From: Luteibacter aegosomatis | GTDB taxonomy: Bacteria; Pseudomonadota; Gammaproteobacteria; Xanthomonadales; Rhodanobacteraceae | DNA length: 64,000 nucleotides | Direction of reading: 5' to 3' | NCBI RefSeq assembly: GCF_023078455.1 | Contig: NZ_CP095740.1 | Coordinates: 186,001 to 250,000 of the forward strand | Shown here: positions 8,378 through 18,170 of the stretch, one piece after another | Layout of the letters: each line of letters opens with the position of its first letter | Numbering within the stretch: position 1 is the stretch's first letter | The notes under the pieces: generated by a model | Told to the model about the DNA's origin: nothing | Seen by the model: the letters and a program-made list of their open reading frames with translations, nothing else | Databases searched by the model: none | Translations under genes and position numbers: made by a program

Positions 8378-8413
8378 TGCAGGCGGAGCGGTATCTCCAC
8401 CCATCAGTCACGG

Positions 8414-8458
8414 TTGACCGCCCCCGTGCGCTCATGCTGTACTACATGAACTAGTACA
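8414..8458 (+). promoter_or_regulatory. Promoter and GntR operator of the ABC/S9 operon
   Basis: TTGACC (8414-8419) is followed after 18 bases by TGTACT (8438-8443), preceded by an extended TGC. The inverted repeat at 8438-8458 (7-bp arms TGTACTA/TAGTACA, 7-base spacer) covers the -10 and start site. The adjacent gene encodes a YtrA-type GntR repressor, so autoregulation is the natural reading. Confidence 0.65.
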
Positions 8459-8473
8459 CATGGCACACCAAAG

Positions 8474-8881
8474 ATGGCCCGTACCCAGGCATTGCCCATC
8501 CAGATCGCCACGGGCGATTCCCGTCCCATCGGCCGGCAGATCGTCGACGCCGTGCGCATGCGCATCGCCACCGGCGAACTTCGCCCGGGCGCGCAACTGC
8601 CCAGCGTCCGCGGCCTGGCCCAGCAGCTCACCATCAACCCGAACACGGTCGCCAAGGCCTACGCGGAACTGACCGCCGAAGGCTGGCTGGAGTCGCGCCA
8701 GGGGCTGGGGCTTTACGTCGCCGAGCCGCGCCAGCGATGGAGCGGTGCCGAGCGCGACCGGCGCATGGACGATGCCGTGCAGGCCTTCGTGCATGAAGTG
8801 GTGGCGCTGGATTACCCGCCCGACCGTGCGCTCGAGCGCCTGGAAAAGGCGCTGGCGATCCTGGCGAAGAAAACGGCCTGA
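8474..8881 (+). CDS. GntR-family repressor, YtrA subfamily
   Basis: A 135-residue protein with a winged helix (about residues 12-78) ending in the typical LPSVRGLAQQLTINPNTVAKAYAELTAEGWL. A short helical tail (to 135) replaces the large effector domain of other GntR proteins. This is the YtrA architecture, which nearly always controls ABC-transporter operons linked to envelope or antibiotic stress. It is the first gene of the 8474-13727 operon. The leader is short (~25 bases) and no clear Shine-Dalgarno is seen, so it may be translated near-leaderless. Confidence 0.9.
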   Translation: MARTQALPIQIATGDSRPIGRQIVDAVRMRIATGELRPGAQLPSVRGLAQQLTINPNTVAKAYAELTAEGWLESRQGLGLYVAEPRQRWSGAERDRRMDDAVQAFVHEVVALDYPPDRALERLEKALAILAKKTA

Positions 8882-8901
8882 ACAAGGGGAGGGGCATTCG
8901 C

Positions 8902-9810
8902 ATGAACGACGAACCGGTCATTCGTACCCGTGCGCTGTGCAAGCGTTACGGCCGGAAGATGGCGATCGACCACCTCGATCTCGTCATCGAGCGCGGCAAC
9001 ATCCACGCCATCGTCGGCGCGAACGGCGCGGGCAAGTCCACGTTGTTTCGCATCCTCCTGGGTTTCATGCCGGCCACGTCGGGCGACGCGTCCATCCTCG
9101 GTCGCGATTGCCGTGCGCTGACGCCCGCCGACCGCGAGCGTATCGGCTTCGTCAACGAAGAACACACCCTGCCCGGCTGGATGACGGTGGCCGCGGTCAC
9201 CGCCATGCAGCGGCGCCTGTACCGACACTGGAGCCAGGATGCGTTCGACGAAACGATCGGACATTACAACGTGCTGGGCGGCCAGAAGGTCTCGCAGCTG
9301 TCGCGCGGTGAACGTGCGGGCTTCAACCTCGCGTTGACCCTCGCGCAGCAGCCCGAGCTGCTCGTGTTCGACGAGCCCACGCTCGGCCTGGACGTGGTCG
9401 CCAAGCGCGCCTTCCTGGAAACCCTGCTCTACTCCAACGCCACGCGCGATTGCACGGTGGTGTACTGCTCGCACCAGATGGAGGAAATCGAGCGGGTGGC
9501 CGACAACCTCATCATCATGGAGCGTGGCGCGCTGCGAAACATGTCCCCGCCCGACGACTTCCGCGCCCGCGTGTCCTGCTGGGTGGCCGACATCCCCTTT
9601 CGCGGCCCCGATCCGCGGCAGGTGCCGGGCCTGCTCGAGGCGCAACGCATCGACGGACTGCATCACTACCTCGTACTCGACCAGGGCGACGACTTCGCGG
9701 AGTTCCTGCGCAGTTGCGGCGCGCGCGACGTGCATGCCATGCCGGTGAGCCTCGACCGCGCGGTCAACGGGTTTCTCGCCAAGCACCACGCGATGCCCAC
9801 CGCGGCCTGA
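8902..9810 (+). CDS. ABC transporter ATP-binding protein
   Basis: A 302-residue ATPase with Walker A GANGAGKST (~residues 41-49), a signature LSRGERAGFNLAL in place of LSGGQ, Walker B LLVFDEPTLGLD and H-loop CSHQMEE. The last ~80 residues form a C-terminal extension common in exporter ATPases of the CcmA/YtrB type. GGGGAGGGG precedes the ATG. It should power the membrane protein encoded next. Confidence 0.9.
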   Translation: MNDEPVIRTRALCKRYGRKMAIDHLDLVIERGNIHAIVGANGAGKSTLFRILLGFMPATSGDASILGRDCRALTPADRERIGFVNEEHTLPGWMTVAAVTAMQRRLYRHWSQDAFDETIGHYNVLGGQKVSQLSRGERAGFNLALTLAQQPELLVFDEPTLGLDVVAKRAFLETLLYSNATRDCTVVYCSHQMEEIERVADNLIIMERGALRNMSPPDDFRARVSCWVADIPFRGPDPRQVPGLLEAQRIDGLHHYLVLDQGDDFAEFLRSCGARDVHAMPVSLDRAVNGFLAKHHAMPTAA

Positions 9811-9820
9811 GGAGACAGAT

Positions 9821-11656
9821 ATGCTCGACATCGCCCGTTCCGAATGGATGCGCTACCGTTGGTGGTTTCTCGCCTTCGCGATCGCCCACGTCCTCGTTCT
9901 GGTGTTCTTCAACCGCCTGGTCGACCTGGGGCAGCAGCCGCTCAACGTGTATCGCCTCTTCGCCGGGGTCTATGCGCTCACGGGAGGGCTGCTGGGTCTG
10001 CACCAGATGGGTACCTGGCGCAGGCCCAACCAGTGGCTCAACCTCCTGCATCGTCCCCTGGCGCCCAGGCGCATCGCCATCGCGCTGCTCGCGACGGCGG
10101 GGGCGGGGCTGGCCGCGTCCATCGCCCTGCCGACGTTGGCGGCGGTAGCCTGGCAGGCATGGGGCACGGCACGCGTCGTCGATCCGCGCCATGTGATGCT
10201 CCCCCTGGGCGGATGGCTCATCGCCCTGTGCGGATACGCCGCCGGCGCTTACGGCATGCTGGCCAATCGGCGTTATTCGGCGAGCGCGCTGGTGCTGCTG
10301 TTCTGGATCGGTTCGGCGCACGCCGCAGGCCTCGGTGCCATCGGCGTGCAACTGCTGGCGTGCGCGTGCGGCATCGCCATGGTGCTGGTCGCGTTCCGAC
10401 CCGATCTCGGCGCACCGCCACGCGGCGTCCTTTCGACGGTACTCGTGGCGTTGCCCGTGCAGGTCGGCGTCTACGTCGGCATCCTCCTGCTGGCGTTCCT
10501 CGCCGAACTGCTCTGGATCATGCTTGGCACGCATCCGGCGAACACGGTGGCGCCGCCGCGTGGCGGTTACACGGAAACCGAGCGCATGGCGCCGCGCGAG
10601 CGCATGCTGGCGGGGCTCGCGGGCGCCACGCTCGCCGACGCGGCGTTGTGGCGCGAGCAGGTCGCCTTGTCCGAGGTTCACGCGATGGGCCGCCTCTTCG
10701 TCGACCTGCCCGTGCGCGGGGCGATGAGCAACGGCGTCGATGCCGAATTCGACGACGACGACGCTCGCGTTCGCTGGACCTTCAGCCATGCCGCCATGCG
10801 CTACGAAGGAAGGAACATCGCCGACGGTCGCGGCGTGGGAACCTTGGGAATCGGCACCGATGGCCACGCGTTCCCCGCGATTCCCACCGTGACCGATCCG
10901 CTGCCGGGCATGACGCATGGCGACGTGACGATCGTCGCGGGAAACATGCTCTACCGCTATGCGTCGTCGGTGCGCCGCGTCGTACCGCGTATCGCCCTGC
11001 CCGAAGGGGAATACCTGCTCGGCGTCACGCCGATGGGCGGCAATCTTGTGGTGCGGGGCGACAAGGCGATCTATCTCTTCGACGGTCGCCATCTCGTCGA
11101 CGGCGACGGCTTGCTCGCACCGCGCCAGCGCATCGCGATACCCGGCGCGCCGGGCGACCTTACCCGCGCCGAGCTGGTGGAAGCCGTTGACGGTTACCTG
11201 CTCTCGTTCACGTTTACCTGGCACGCCTCCGACATGCGCGGCGTCCCGCCGTATCAGACGGTGCTGTGGGTCGACGACGCGGGCAAGGTCGTTCCCGTCG
11301 CCACGCGGACGATGGGCTCGGACTACCCCTTGCCGCACCGGTACCGGAGCTGGTGGCCGTCTCCCGCGATGTACGTCGTACGCGAGGTCGCCACGCATCT
11401 CTTCGCCGATACCGATCCCACGCAGCGTACCGATGCGCCTTCCGTTCCCGGAGTCGTGCGGCTATGGGCGGCGATGGCGATGCTGGCAAGCCTGCTGGCC
11501 GGCGCGTGGATGGTGCGCAGGCGTCGCATGTCTCCCACGGCCGGCATGGCGTGGACGGTAGCGTGCGGACTGATCGGTCCACCCGCCGTCGTCAGCCTGG
11601 GCTTGATCGTGCCTGCCGTCGAACACGAAACGGCGAACGTGCCCGCCACCGCCTGA
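9821..11656 (+). CDS. ABC permease fused to a large soluble domain
   Basis: A 611-residue protein. Residues ~15-240 contain about six membrane helices, as in ABC-2 type exporters. A soluble, beta-rich region from ~250 to 545 follows, with repeats of short glycine-punctuated strands (for example LLGVTPMGGNLVVRG, AIYLFDGRHLVDGDG) that could form a propeller or sandwich. Two more helices (~548-570 and 575-600) close the protein. The soluble region lies between membrane segments, so it is probably extracytoplasmic. I recognise no named domain in it. GGAGA precedes the ATG, and the gene is spaced 10 bases from the ATPase. Confidence 0.75.
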   Translation: MLDIARSEWMRYRWWFLAFAIAHVLVLVFFNRLVDLGQQPLNVYRLFAGVYALTGGLLGLHQMGTWRRPNQWLNLLHRPLAPRRIAIALLATAGAGLAASIALPTLAAVAWQAWGTARVVDPRHVMLPLGGWLIALCGYAAGAYGMLANRRYSASALVLLFWIGSAHAAGLGAIGVQLLACACGIAMVLVAFRPDLGAPPRGVLSTVLVALPVQVGVYVGILLLAFLAELLWIMLGTHPANTVAPPRGGYTETERMAPRERMLAGLAGATLADAALWREQVALSEVHAMGRLFVDLPVRGAMSNGVDAEFDDDDARVRWTFSHAAMRYEGRNIADGRGVGTLGIGTDGHAFPAIPTVTDPLPGMTHGDVTIVAGNMLYRYASSVRRVVPRIALPEGEYLLGVTPMGGNLVVRGDKAIYLFDGRHLVDGDGLLAPRQRIAIPGAPGDLTRAELVEAVDGYLLSFTFTWHASDMRGVPPYQTVLWVDDAGKVVPVATRTMGSDYPLPHRYRSWWPSPAMYVVREVATHLFADTDPTQRTDAPSVPGVVRLWAAMAMLASLLAGAWMVRRRRMSPTAGMAWTVACGLIGPPAVVSLGLIVPAVEHETANVPATA

Positions 11657-11678
11657 TCGACCACCGGAGATACTCGTC

Positions 11679-13727
11679 ATGATCACGTTCCGGCCCTGGC
11701 TGGGAGCGCTCCTCGCGCTCGCCTTCTCGATGCCGATCCTGGGTAACGATTTCCGGCGCGACGTACGCGCCGAGGCGGCTCGTCCCGTCGCGCCGCGATA
11801 TCCTCGCGAGGCGTTTCTCCAGACGCCGTCCATCGTCGCGACGGCGATGGCGCCCGATGGCGGGAGCGTGGCGTTCCTGCGCGGCGACGACGTTGCGCGG
11901 AGCGTCTGGATCCTCGACGTCGCCACGGGCAGGGAGCGCATGCTGCTGGCGCACACGGAAGCCACGCGGGTCGCGTGGACGCGTGACAGCCGGTGGTTGG
12001 TCGTCGCAGCGCCGGGCAGGCTGTCGGTCCTGTCGGCCCTGGGCCAGGGCGCGCGGGTACTCGCGCTGCTGGGTGGCCCCGAAGCACGCGAATTCCTCGA
12101 CCCCGATCCGTCCCGGGCGGCGGTCCTCGTGCGGGAACGGACCCTCGATTCGCTGGGGCGTCCCGCGGGCTGGCGCCTGTCGCGCATCGACGTGAGCGGT
12201 GCATCGACGGTACTCGAGGAAAGCCCGCGACGCATCGTCGGTTACGCCTTCGCCGGCGAGCGGCTGGCCTACGTGCAGCACATGCGCGACACGTCGATCG
12301 TCACCACGCGAATCGACGCGTCGGGACGACGCACCGACGTCCTGCGTTGCGAGGTGTTGCGTCGATGCACCTTATGGCCCGTGGTGGGCGAAGGTGACCG
12401 GGTCTACCTCCTCGGCGACGTGGGCGGCGATCTTCGCCGGCTGCAACGCCTGCGCGCCGACGGCACGCTCCAGGAGATCGCCGCCGATCCCGACGGACAG
12501 GCCGACGTCGACGACGTCTCGGCGCGTCCCGAAGACGGGCTGCCTGCGATCCTCACCTTCCGCGGCGCCGTCGCCAGCAGCACGGCACTGGACGAGGTGA
12601 CCGCCGAACGCCTGCGGACGATCGAACGTGCTCTCCCGCGGCGTGCGCTGTCCTTCGATACGGGCCGCTCGCATTGGCTCGTGGGAGAGCGGGGCGGGGC
12701 GATGCAAGGGGCGCGTTACCATCTGTTCGATACGGCGACGGGACGTCTGACCGAGATACTCATGGACGCGCCGCGCCATGCCCGCGACGGCCGGCCGGGA
12801 CGTTGGCTTCCCGAACACACGATGGCGCGGCAGCTGCCGTTCGAGTGGACCGCGTCCGACGGGATGCGGCTGCACGGCTTCGTCCGCATTCCGCCCGGTG
12901 AGGACGCAAGCCGTCTCCCGGTCGCCGTGCTGGTGCACGGCGGTCCATGGAACCATGTCGATCCCGACGAATTCGGCGCGGGTTATTCGGCGTTTCTCGC
13001 CAATCGTGGCTACGTGGTGTTCGAGCCCAACTTCCGCGGCTCCACGGGGTTCGGCAGGGATTATCTCCTGGCGCCCCGCGGCGATTTCGGCAACGGTCGC
13101 GTACAGCGCGACATCGAGGAAGGCGTGCACGCGCTCCTCGATGCGGGGATAGGGGACGCCGACCGCGTCGCGATGGTGGGTGCCTCGTTCGGCGGGTACA
13201 CCACGCTGCTGGCCCTGACCTGGCAATCGGATCTGTTCAAGGCGGGCGTCGCCTTCGTGCCACCGGCGGATTTCGCCTGGGACCTGACCTGGATCGGTCG
13301 CACGCCGGAAGCGAACCGGCTTTCGCGCGAATTGCCCTATGAACGCTGGATGGCGGCGATGTCGTTGGACCTGGCCGACCCGGTCGCCATGCAGCGGCTG
13401 CACGCGCAATCGCCGTTGTCGAATGCGTCGCGCATGAGGCGTCCATTGCTCGTGATCGCCGGAGGCCGCGACCAGCGCGTCGCCTTGCGCGGGGTGCTGG
13501 GTTATGCGGCGAACCTGCATCTGCTCGGTCGCGACGTGACGCTGGTGGTCGATCCCGACGCCGGGCATGTCAATGAACGTGCCGTGGCGAGGGAGGCGGG
13601 GTTCTACCTGATGGCGGACATGTTGCACCGTCATATCGGCGGACGGGCCGATGACGCGCCGGATGCGGAGATGACGGCCTACATCGAAAAAAACACCGCG
13701 TTGCCGCAGGCTATCGCGACGAAGTGA
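11679..13727 (+). CDS. Secreted S9-family (prolyl oligopeptidase-like) peptidase
   Basis: A 682-residue protein with a signal peptide (~1-23). Residues ~45-390 form a degenerate beta-propeller that gates access in S9 enzymes; the alpha/beta-hydrolase domain is C-terminal. The catalytic triad is visible: Ser503 in VGASFGGY, Asp598 in GGRDQRV and His630 in DAGHVNE. The oxyanion-region HGGPW is also intact. It cleaves short peptides or acyl-peptides in the periplasm. Being last in an operon with a YtrA repressor and an ABC exporter, it may degrade or process a peptide handled by that transporter. Its 3' end overlaps the opposite histidine kinase gene by 17 bases. Confidence 0.85.
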   Translation: MITFRPWLGALLALAFSMPILGNDFRRDVRAEAARPVAPRYPREAFLQTPSIVATAMAPDGGSVAFLRGDDVARSVWILDVATGRERMLLAHTEATRVAWTRDSRWLVVAAPGRLSVLSALGQGARVLALLGGPEAREFLDPDPSRAAVLVRERTLDSLGRPAGWRLSRIDVSGASTVLEESPRRIVGYAFAGERLAYVQHMRDTSIVTTRIDASGRRTDVLRCEVLRRCTLWPVVGEGDRVYLLGDVGGDLRRLQRLRADGTLQEIAADPDGQADVDDVSARPEDGLPAILTFRGAVASSTALDEVTAERLRTIERALPRRALSFDTGRSHWLVGERGGAMQGARYHLFDTATGRLTEILMDAPRHARDGRPGRWLPEHTMARQLPFEWTASDGMRLHGFVRIPPGEDASRLPVAVLVHGGPWNHVDPDEFGAGYSAFLANRGYVVFEPNFRGSTGFGRDYLLAPRGDFGNGRVQRDIEEGVHALLDAGIGDADRVAMVGASFGGYTTLLALTWQSDLFKAGVAFVPPADFAWDLTWIGRTPEANRLSRELPYERWMAAMSLDLADPVAMQRLHAQSPLSNASRMRRPLLVIAGGRDQRVALRGVLGYAANLHLLGRDVTLVVDPDAGHVNERAVAREAGFYLMADMLHRHIGGRADDAPDAEMTAYIEKNTALPQAIATK

Positions 13728-16317
13728 TGCGACCGTCCAGGGTGCGATGCACGATCTCGGCCAACGCCGCCTGCGAATACGGCTTGGCCAGCCGCGGAAT
13801 CTCCAGTTGCGTGCCCATGGGCAGTTCCGCATAGCCGGTCGCCATGATCACCGGCAACGTCGGCCAGCGCTCCTGGAGGCGGAGCACCAGTTGCGCGCCC
13901 GTCATGCGCGGCATGGCGTGGTCGGTGATCACCAGGTCCACCGGCATCCGTTCGAGCACGCGCAAGGCCTCTTCCGCCGATGACGTGGACAAGACGCGGT
14001 AGCCGAGATCTTCGAGCATCTCGACGGTGGTGGACCGCACGAGATCGTCGTCGTCGACGCTGAGCACGGTGCGCAGGTGCCCGTCGCCCATCCTCAACAG
14101 GGGCATCGCATCGTCCGGCAGGCGATGCGCGGATGCCGGGCCATCGGCGGCCGGTAGCCAGATCTCCGCCGTGGTGCCTTCCCCGGGCACGCTGTGCAGC
14201 AAGAGCGCGCCGCCCGACTGCTCGGCCAGTCCGTGCACCATCGACAGTCCGAGTCCCGTGCCCTTGCCGACGCCCTTGGTGGTGAAGAACGGTTCCGTCG
14301 CGCGCTTGAGCGTCAACTCGTCCATGCCGCTGCCGGAGTCGGAGAGGGCCAGGCGCACGTAATGGCCCGGGGCGAGTTGCGCCAGGGAGTCCTGTAACCA
14401 CACCTCGTCGGTGGCGATCACCAGCCGGCCCGCGCCGTCCATCGCGTCGCGTGCGTTCACCGCCAGGTTGAGCAGGGCGGTTTCGAGTTGGTTCGCGTCG
14501 ACTTCCACGGCTGGCAGGCGCGGGCCGAAGTGCGTCTCGACGGTCACCGTGGAACCCAGCGAACGCTGCATCAGGTCGGCCATGCCGTCGACCAGCGCGC
14601 GGAGGTCGACGCGCTCGGTTTTCAGTTCCTGTCGCCGTGCGAAGGCCAGCATGCGGCCGGTGAGCGAGCTGCCTCGTTCCGCGCCGGCGCGCGCATTGTC
14701 GAGCAGGCGAAGGAGCAGGGGCTCCTGCGGCATGCGCTCGCGAAGCAATTCGAGGCTGCCCTGGACGGCCATCAGCAGGTTATTGAAGTCGTGCGCGATG
14801 CCGCCCGTGAGGCTGCCGAGCGCTTCCATTTTCTGCACCTGCATCAGCGCCTGTTCCGCCTTGATGCGAGCGGTCTTCTCCACCGCTTCGGGCACCATGG
14901 CGGTGACGTCGCCGCGCTCGTTCACCACCGGACGAAGCGAGAAATCGAACGCCCGCACGCCCGTGGGCAGGGTGAGCGTCATGCTGATGTTCTCGGTGGC
15001 ACCGCCGGCCACGCGGCGCACGGCCGCCTCCACCGTGTCGGACATGCCCGGCGTATCGGTGAACCACGGCGTGAGCCAGAACGGAAGCCCGACCACGTCC
15101 TCGAGCGTGACGCCGATGCCGGCCAGTGCCGTGCCGTTGATGTAGAGCAGCGTGCCGTCCGCCGACATGAGCCCCTGGTAGAGATGCGAGGTTTCGAAGA
15201 TGGTGCGGATGTTCGCCTCGCTGCGCTCCAGCGCGGCGGTGCGTTCGGCCACCTGGGCTTCCAACTCCTCGCGGAATCGCCGCTCGCCGTCCCGCGTCAC
15301 GGCTTCGGCACGCGCGCGTTCGATGTGCGCCCAGCAACGTTCGGAGACTTCGGCGAGCAGCGCGAGTTCGCGCGGCGTCCAGCACCGGGGCGACGCATCA
15401 TGGATGGCCATGAGCGCGGTGAGGCGGTTCTCCTTGATGAGGGGCATGCAGATGGTGGCGGCCAGCCCGATCGACAGGAAGGTCGCGGCTTCGTCGGGGT
15501 GGAGTTCGGCGGCATTGTCGTGCAGCACGAGCGGTCGGCCGGCGTGCAGCTCGTGCACGGCGCGCTTGCCGAAAGCACTGAGCCGGTAGTGGCCGACGAT
15601 GCTCGTCGCGCCATCCGTCGCCCAATCGCCGCGGATGGTGAAGCCGTCCTCGTCCGCATCCATGTCGGCGTAGGCGCAGACCGATACGTCGAGATACTCG
15701 CCGAGCATGCGCGCGGTGATCGCCATGATCCGGTCGGCATCGGTCGTTTCGGCCGTGCGCTTGCCCAGCTCGTCGAGGAAGCGCAGGCGCTCTTCGCTTT
15801 CGCGCACGCGTTGTTCCGCGCGGACGCGCTCGGTGGTTTCCACCACGATGGCGATCACGCCGCCCGGCCGCCCGGTCTCGTCGAGCACCGGCGAATAGTC
15901 CAGGTTCATCCACACGGGCTCCGGCTTGCCATGCCGTTCGAGCGTGAGTTCCTGGTCCCGATAGGCCAGCGTGCCGCCTGCCAGGCCGACCCGCATCACG
16001 TTGTCGTTGAAGTCGGCGATCTCCGCCCAGCCCTTGCGAACTTCCGAGCCCAGGAGGCGCGGATGGCGGCTGCCCGCGAAGACGGAATAGGCGTCGTTGT
16101 AGATCATGATGCCGCGCTCGCCCCACAGCAGCACGATCGGTACCGGCGAGAGCAGCAACAGGGCCGTGGCCGTGCGCAGGCTCTGCGGCCACTGTCCGAT
16201 GTGGCCGAGCCCGGTGGCGCTCCAGTCGAAGGCGCGTATGAGCGCCCCGGCCTCGCCCCCGGCATCCAGCCAGGAAAGATCGCTATCCGGTCCCTGCTTG
16301 GGGGGCGACTCGCTCAT
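13711..16317 (-). CDS. Soluble hybrid histidine kinase (PAS-GAF-PAS-HisKA-HATPase-REC)
   Basis: About 868 residues from the ATG at 16317; the frame stays open upstream but without coding character. Order: a PAS-like domain (~20-165), GAF (~185-345), a second PAS (~385-500), the phosphoacceptor His509 in GGIAHDFNNLLMAVQGSLELL, a GHKL ATPase (~620-745) and a C-terminal receiver with Asp799 in LVITDHAMPRMTG. No membrane helix is present, so it reads an internal cue, possibly light, oxygen or redox. No separate response regulator or output domain is adjacent, so its phosphate target is elsewhere. Confidence 0.85.
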   Translation of the reverse strand: MSESPPKQGPDSDLSWLDAGGEAGALIRAFDWSATGLGHIGQWPQSLRTATALLLLSPVPIVLLWGERGIMIYNDAYSVFAGSRHPRLLGSEVRKGWAEIADFNDNVMRVGLAGGTLAYRDQELTLERHGKPEPVWMNLDYSPVLDETGRPGGVIAIVVETTERVRAEQRVRESEERLRFLDELGKRTAETTDADRIMAITARMLGEYLDVSVCAYADMDADEDGFTIRGDWATDGATSIVGHYRLSAFGKRAVHELHAGRPLVLHDNAAELHPDEAATFLSIGLAATICMPLIKENRLTALMAIHDASPRCWTPRELALLAEVSERCWAHIERARAEAVTRDGERRFREELEAQVAERTAALERSEANIRTIFETSHLYQGLMSADGTLLYINGTALAGIGVTLEDVVGLPFWLTPWFTDTPGMSDTVEAAVRRVAGGATENISMTLTLPTGVRAFDFSLRPVVNERGDVTAMVPEAVEKTARIKAEQALMQVQKMEALGSLTGGIAHDFNNLLMAVQGSLELLRERMPQEPLLLRLLDNARAGAERGSSLTGRMLAFARRQELKTERVDLRALVDGMADLMQRSLGSTVTVETHFGPRLPAVEVDANQLETALLNLAVNARDAMDGAGRLVIATDEVWLQDSLAQLAPGHYVRLALSDSGSGMDELTLKRATEPFFTTKGVGKGTGLGLSMVHGLAEQSGGALLLHSVPGEGTTAEIWLPAADGPASAHRLPDDAMPLLRMGDGHLRTVLSVDDDDLVRSTTVEMLEDLGYRVLSTSSAEEALRVLERMPVDLVITDHAMPRMTGAQLVLRLQERWPTLPVIMATGYAELPMGTQLEIPRLAKPYSQAALAEIVHRTLDGRITSSR

Positions 16318-16418
16318 CGACGACGACGTTCCATAGGCTTGTCGTACCGAATATATGCATAGCGGATGTGAGGGATTTCGCAAGAACCACCGGGGGAACG
16401 CTTCTCCTGGCCGTGACG

Positions 16419-18170
16419 TCAGGTCGACACGGCGCTGCCACAGTTTCCGCAGAACCGGTCGCCCATGCCGACCGGCGTCGCGCAGGAAGGGCAGCCCAGG
16501 GCCGCGATCGCCGGTCCGTGGGCTGGGCCGACGGTGGCGGCGAGGCTGCCGGCCGCGGGTGCGACCGGATGGTTCAGGCTGCCGAGCAAGGCTGCTTTCT
16601 GCAGGTCCGTTTTCGACGTGGGCGCCACGATGACGCTCTGCTCCTGGGCGAAGGCGGTCAGGTGATCCACCAGTTGCCTGGCGAGCACGGGAAGCCCGCG
16701 CAGGCCGGTGACGAGGCGCACGGAATCCTTTCCGAAAATGACGCTGTCCAGTTCGGCTGCCCAGACTCGCAGTGTCATGGTCTCGATGTTGATGACCTGC
16801 TTTTCCGTCTTCACGCGGTCGTTGAACGTATTGCCCACGTCCATGCGGGCCGACTGGTAATTGCCCTGCATCTCGACCCAGACGACGCGCGAGGTGAAGT
16901 CGAAGCGCTGCCAGAGCACGTGACCGGCTCGTACGCAATACGAACCCAGGGTCAGCATCGCCAATCCGAACGTCAGCAGCGAGAACAGGCGCGGCTCCAG
17001 CGTGGCCGGATCGAAACGTACGCCGAAGACGAGGATCCAGGCCGTGGCGAGGGCGGTGAAGCTCAGTCCGGCGACGTCGAGCCAGGCTATCCAGCGGAAG
17101 CGCGGAAGACGGAATGCGCTGGCGACGTCGAGCCTGCGCTGCTCCGCGGCCGGGAGAGGCTGGGTTTCTTCCACCAGTTCGGCCTGGAACGTGCCCACGC
17201 CGCCGCCCACCAGCGGAAGGATGCGGGCATAACGTCGGTTGGGTATGCGTTCCACCCAGTCGTCCTGCAGCGTACGGTCGAGTTCATCCATCAGTTGCTT
17301 GGGATGGCAATTCATCGACAGGCTGGTCTGCTCCCGCGCCATGTTGGTGGCGGGCGGCCCGCTCATCTGGTTCATCAGGGCGAGGAAGTACATGCCGACG
17401 CTCGCGAGCGCCGCCAGGAGCAGGAAAAGCGTTTGCGTTTCCAGCGAAAGCCATCCGATGTCGGGAAGCGCGTGCGAGACCATCGGCAAGAGCACCGGGC
17501 CGAAGATGGCCATGAGCACCAGCACGATGAGACCGCGTAGCCCGACATCGGCCTTCGCCGCCGCACCGGCTTCGAGCGGGCGCAGCAGCAGCGCGACGCT
17601 GAAGCCGAAATAGAACAGGCCGATCCATGCCGACGCCTGTCGGTCGGACAAGCCGAGCCATGCAATCAGGAAGGAAACGAGCGTCACCACGATGACGATG
17701 CCGGTCTGGAACTGCCGTTGCGCGATGTGCTGGACGGGACGCGGCGCGAAGATCAGTTCGCGGATCCACGCATACAGCAATCCGTTGAGCGGGCCGCCGG
17801 GTTCGGGGTAGGTCAGTGCGTTCTGCCGTAGCGTCTCCTTGATCTCGTCCGAGTGCGTGGTCTTGCCCACGGCATCCGGGGCAAGCTCCGGCGCGAGTCC
17901 CGCGGGCAAGCCGCGTCCGAAGAAAAAGCGGAGTTGCAGGAACAGGCGTCGACCTTTCCTCAGTCCCGTGACGAGCAGCCCCAGGCCGATCAGCAGCGGC
18001 AGCATGCTTTGCATGCCGTGTCCATGCGACATGCTTCCCCGGCTGACGATGAGAAGCGTGAGGCCTCCCAGTGTCAGTAACGCGCTCGTGCCGGCGAGGA
18101 ACCAGTTTTCCACGTAAAGCGGATTGGGAAAATCCATCCGCTGGCTATCGGCGTTGTATTCGTACGACAT
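16419..18170 (-). CDS. Polytopic membrane protein with C-terminal zinc ribbon
   Basis: A 583-residue protein that I do not recognise as a named family. It has hydrophobic pairs at about residues 25-80, 160-215 and 220-270, and again at 365-425, with soluble regions between and after. Residues ~430-535 form a cytoplasmic-looking domain. The C-terminus ends in a zinc ribbon (CPSCATPVGMGDRFCGNCG). The same ribbon type appears in two genes on the other side of the divergent intergenic region. A ribbosome site AGGA lies about ten bases before the ATG. Function is unknown; the ribbon suggests protein-protein or metal sensing at the inner face of the membrane. Confidence 0.65.
   Translation of the reverse strand: MSYEYNADSQRMDFPNPLYVENWFLAGTSALLTLGGLTLLIVSRGSMSHGHGMQSMLPLLIGLGLLVTGLRKGRRLFLQLRFFFGRGLPAGLAPELAPDAVGKTTHSDEIKETLRQNALTYPEPGGPLNGLLYAWIRELIFAPRPVQHIAQRQFQTGIVIVVTLVSFLIAWLGLSDRQASAWIGLFYFGFSVALLLRPLEAGAAAKADVGLRGLIVLVLMAIFGPVLLPMVSHALPDIGWLSLETQTLFLLLAALASVGMYFLALMNQMSGPPATNMAREQTSLSMNCHPKQLMDELDRTLQDDWVERIPNRRYARILPLVGGGVGTFQAELVEETQPLPAAEQRRLDVASAFRLPRFRWIAWLDVAGLSFTALATAWILVFGVRFDPATLEPRLFSLLTFGLAMLTLGSYCVRAGHVLWQRFDFTSRVVWVEMQGNYQSARMDVGNTFNDRVKTEKQVINIETMTLRVWAAELDSVIFGKDSVRLVTGLRGLPVLARQLVDHLTAFAQEQSVIVAPTSKTDLQKAALLGSLNHPVAPAAGSLAATVGPAHGPAIAALGCPSCATPVGMGDRFCGNCGSAVST

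Noticed and set aside
6431..8404. A 657-codon open frame opposite the LTA-synthase-like gene
   Set aside because: Same reason: shadow frame caused by high GC at codon position three.
16318..16938. N-terminal extension of the histidine kinase frame
   Set aside because: The open frame continues for 207 codons upstream but lies antisense-like within the next gene, with Arg/His-rich sequence. The first PAS domain begins just after the ATG at 16317.
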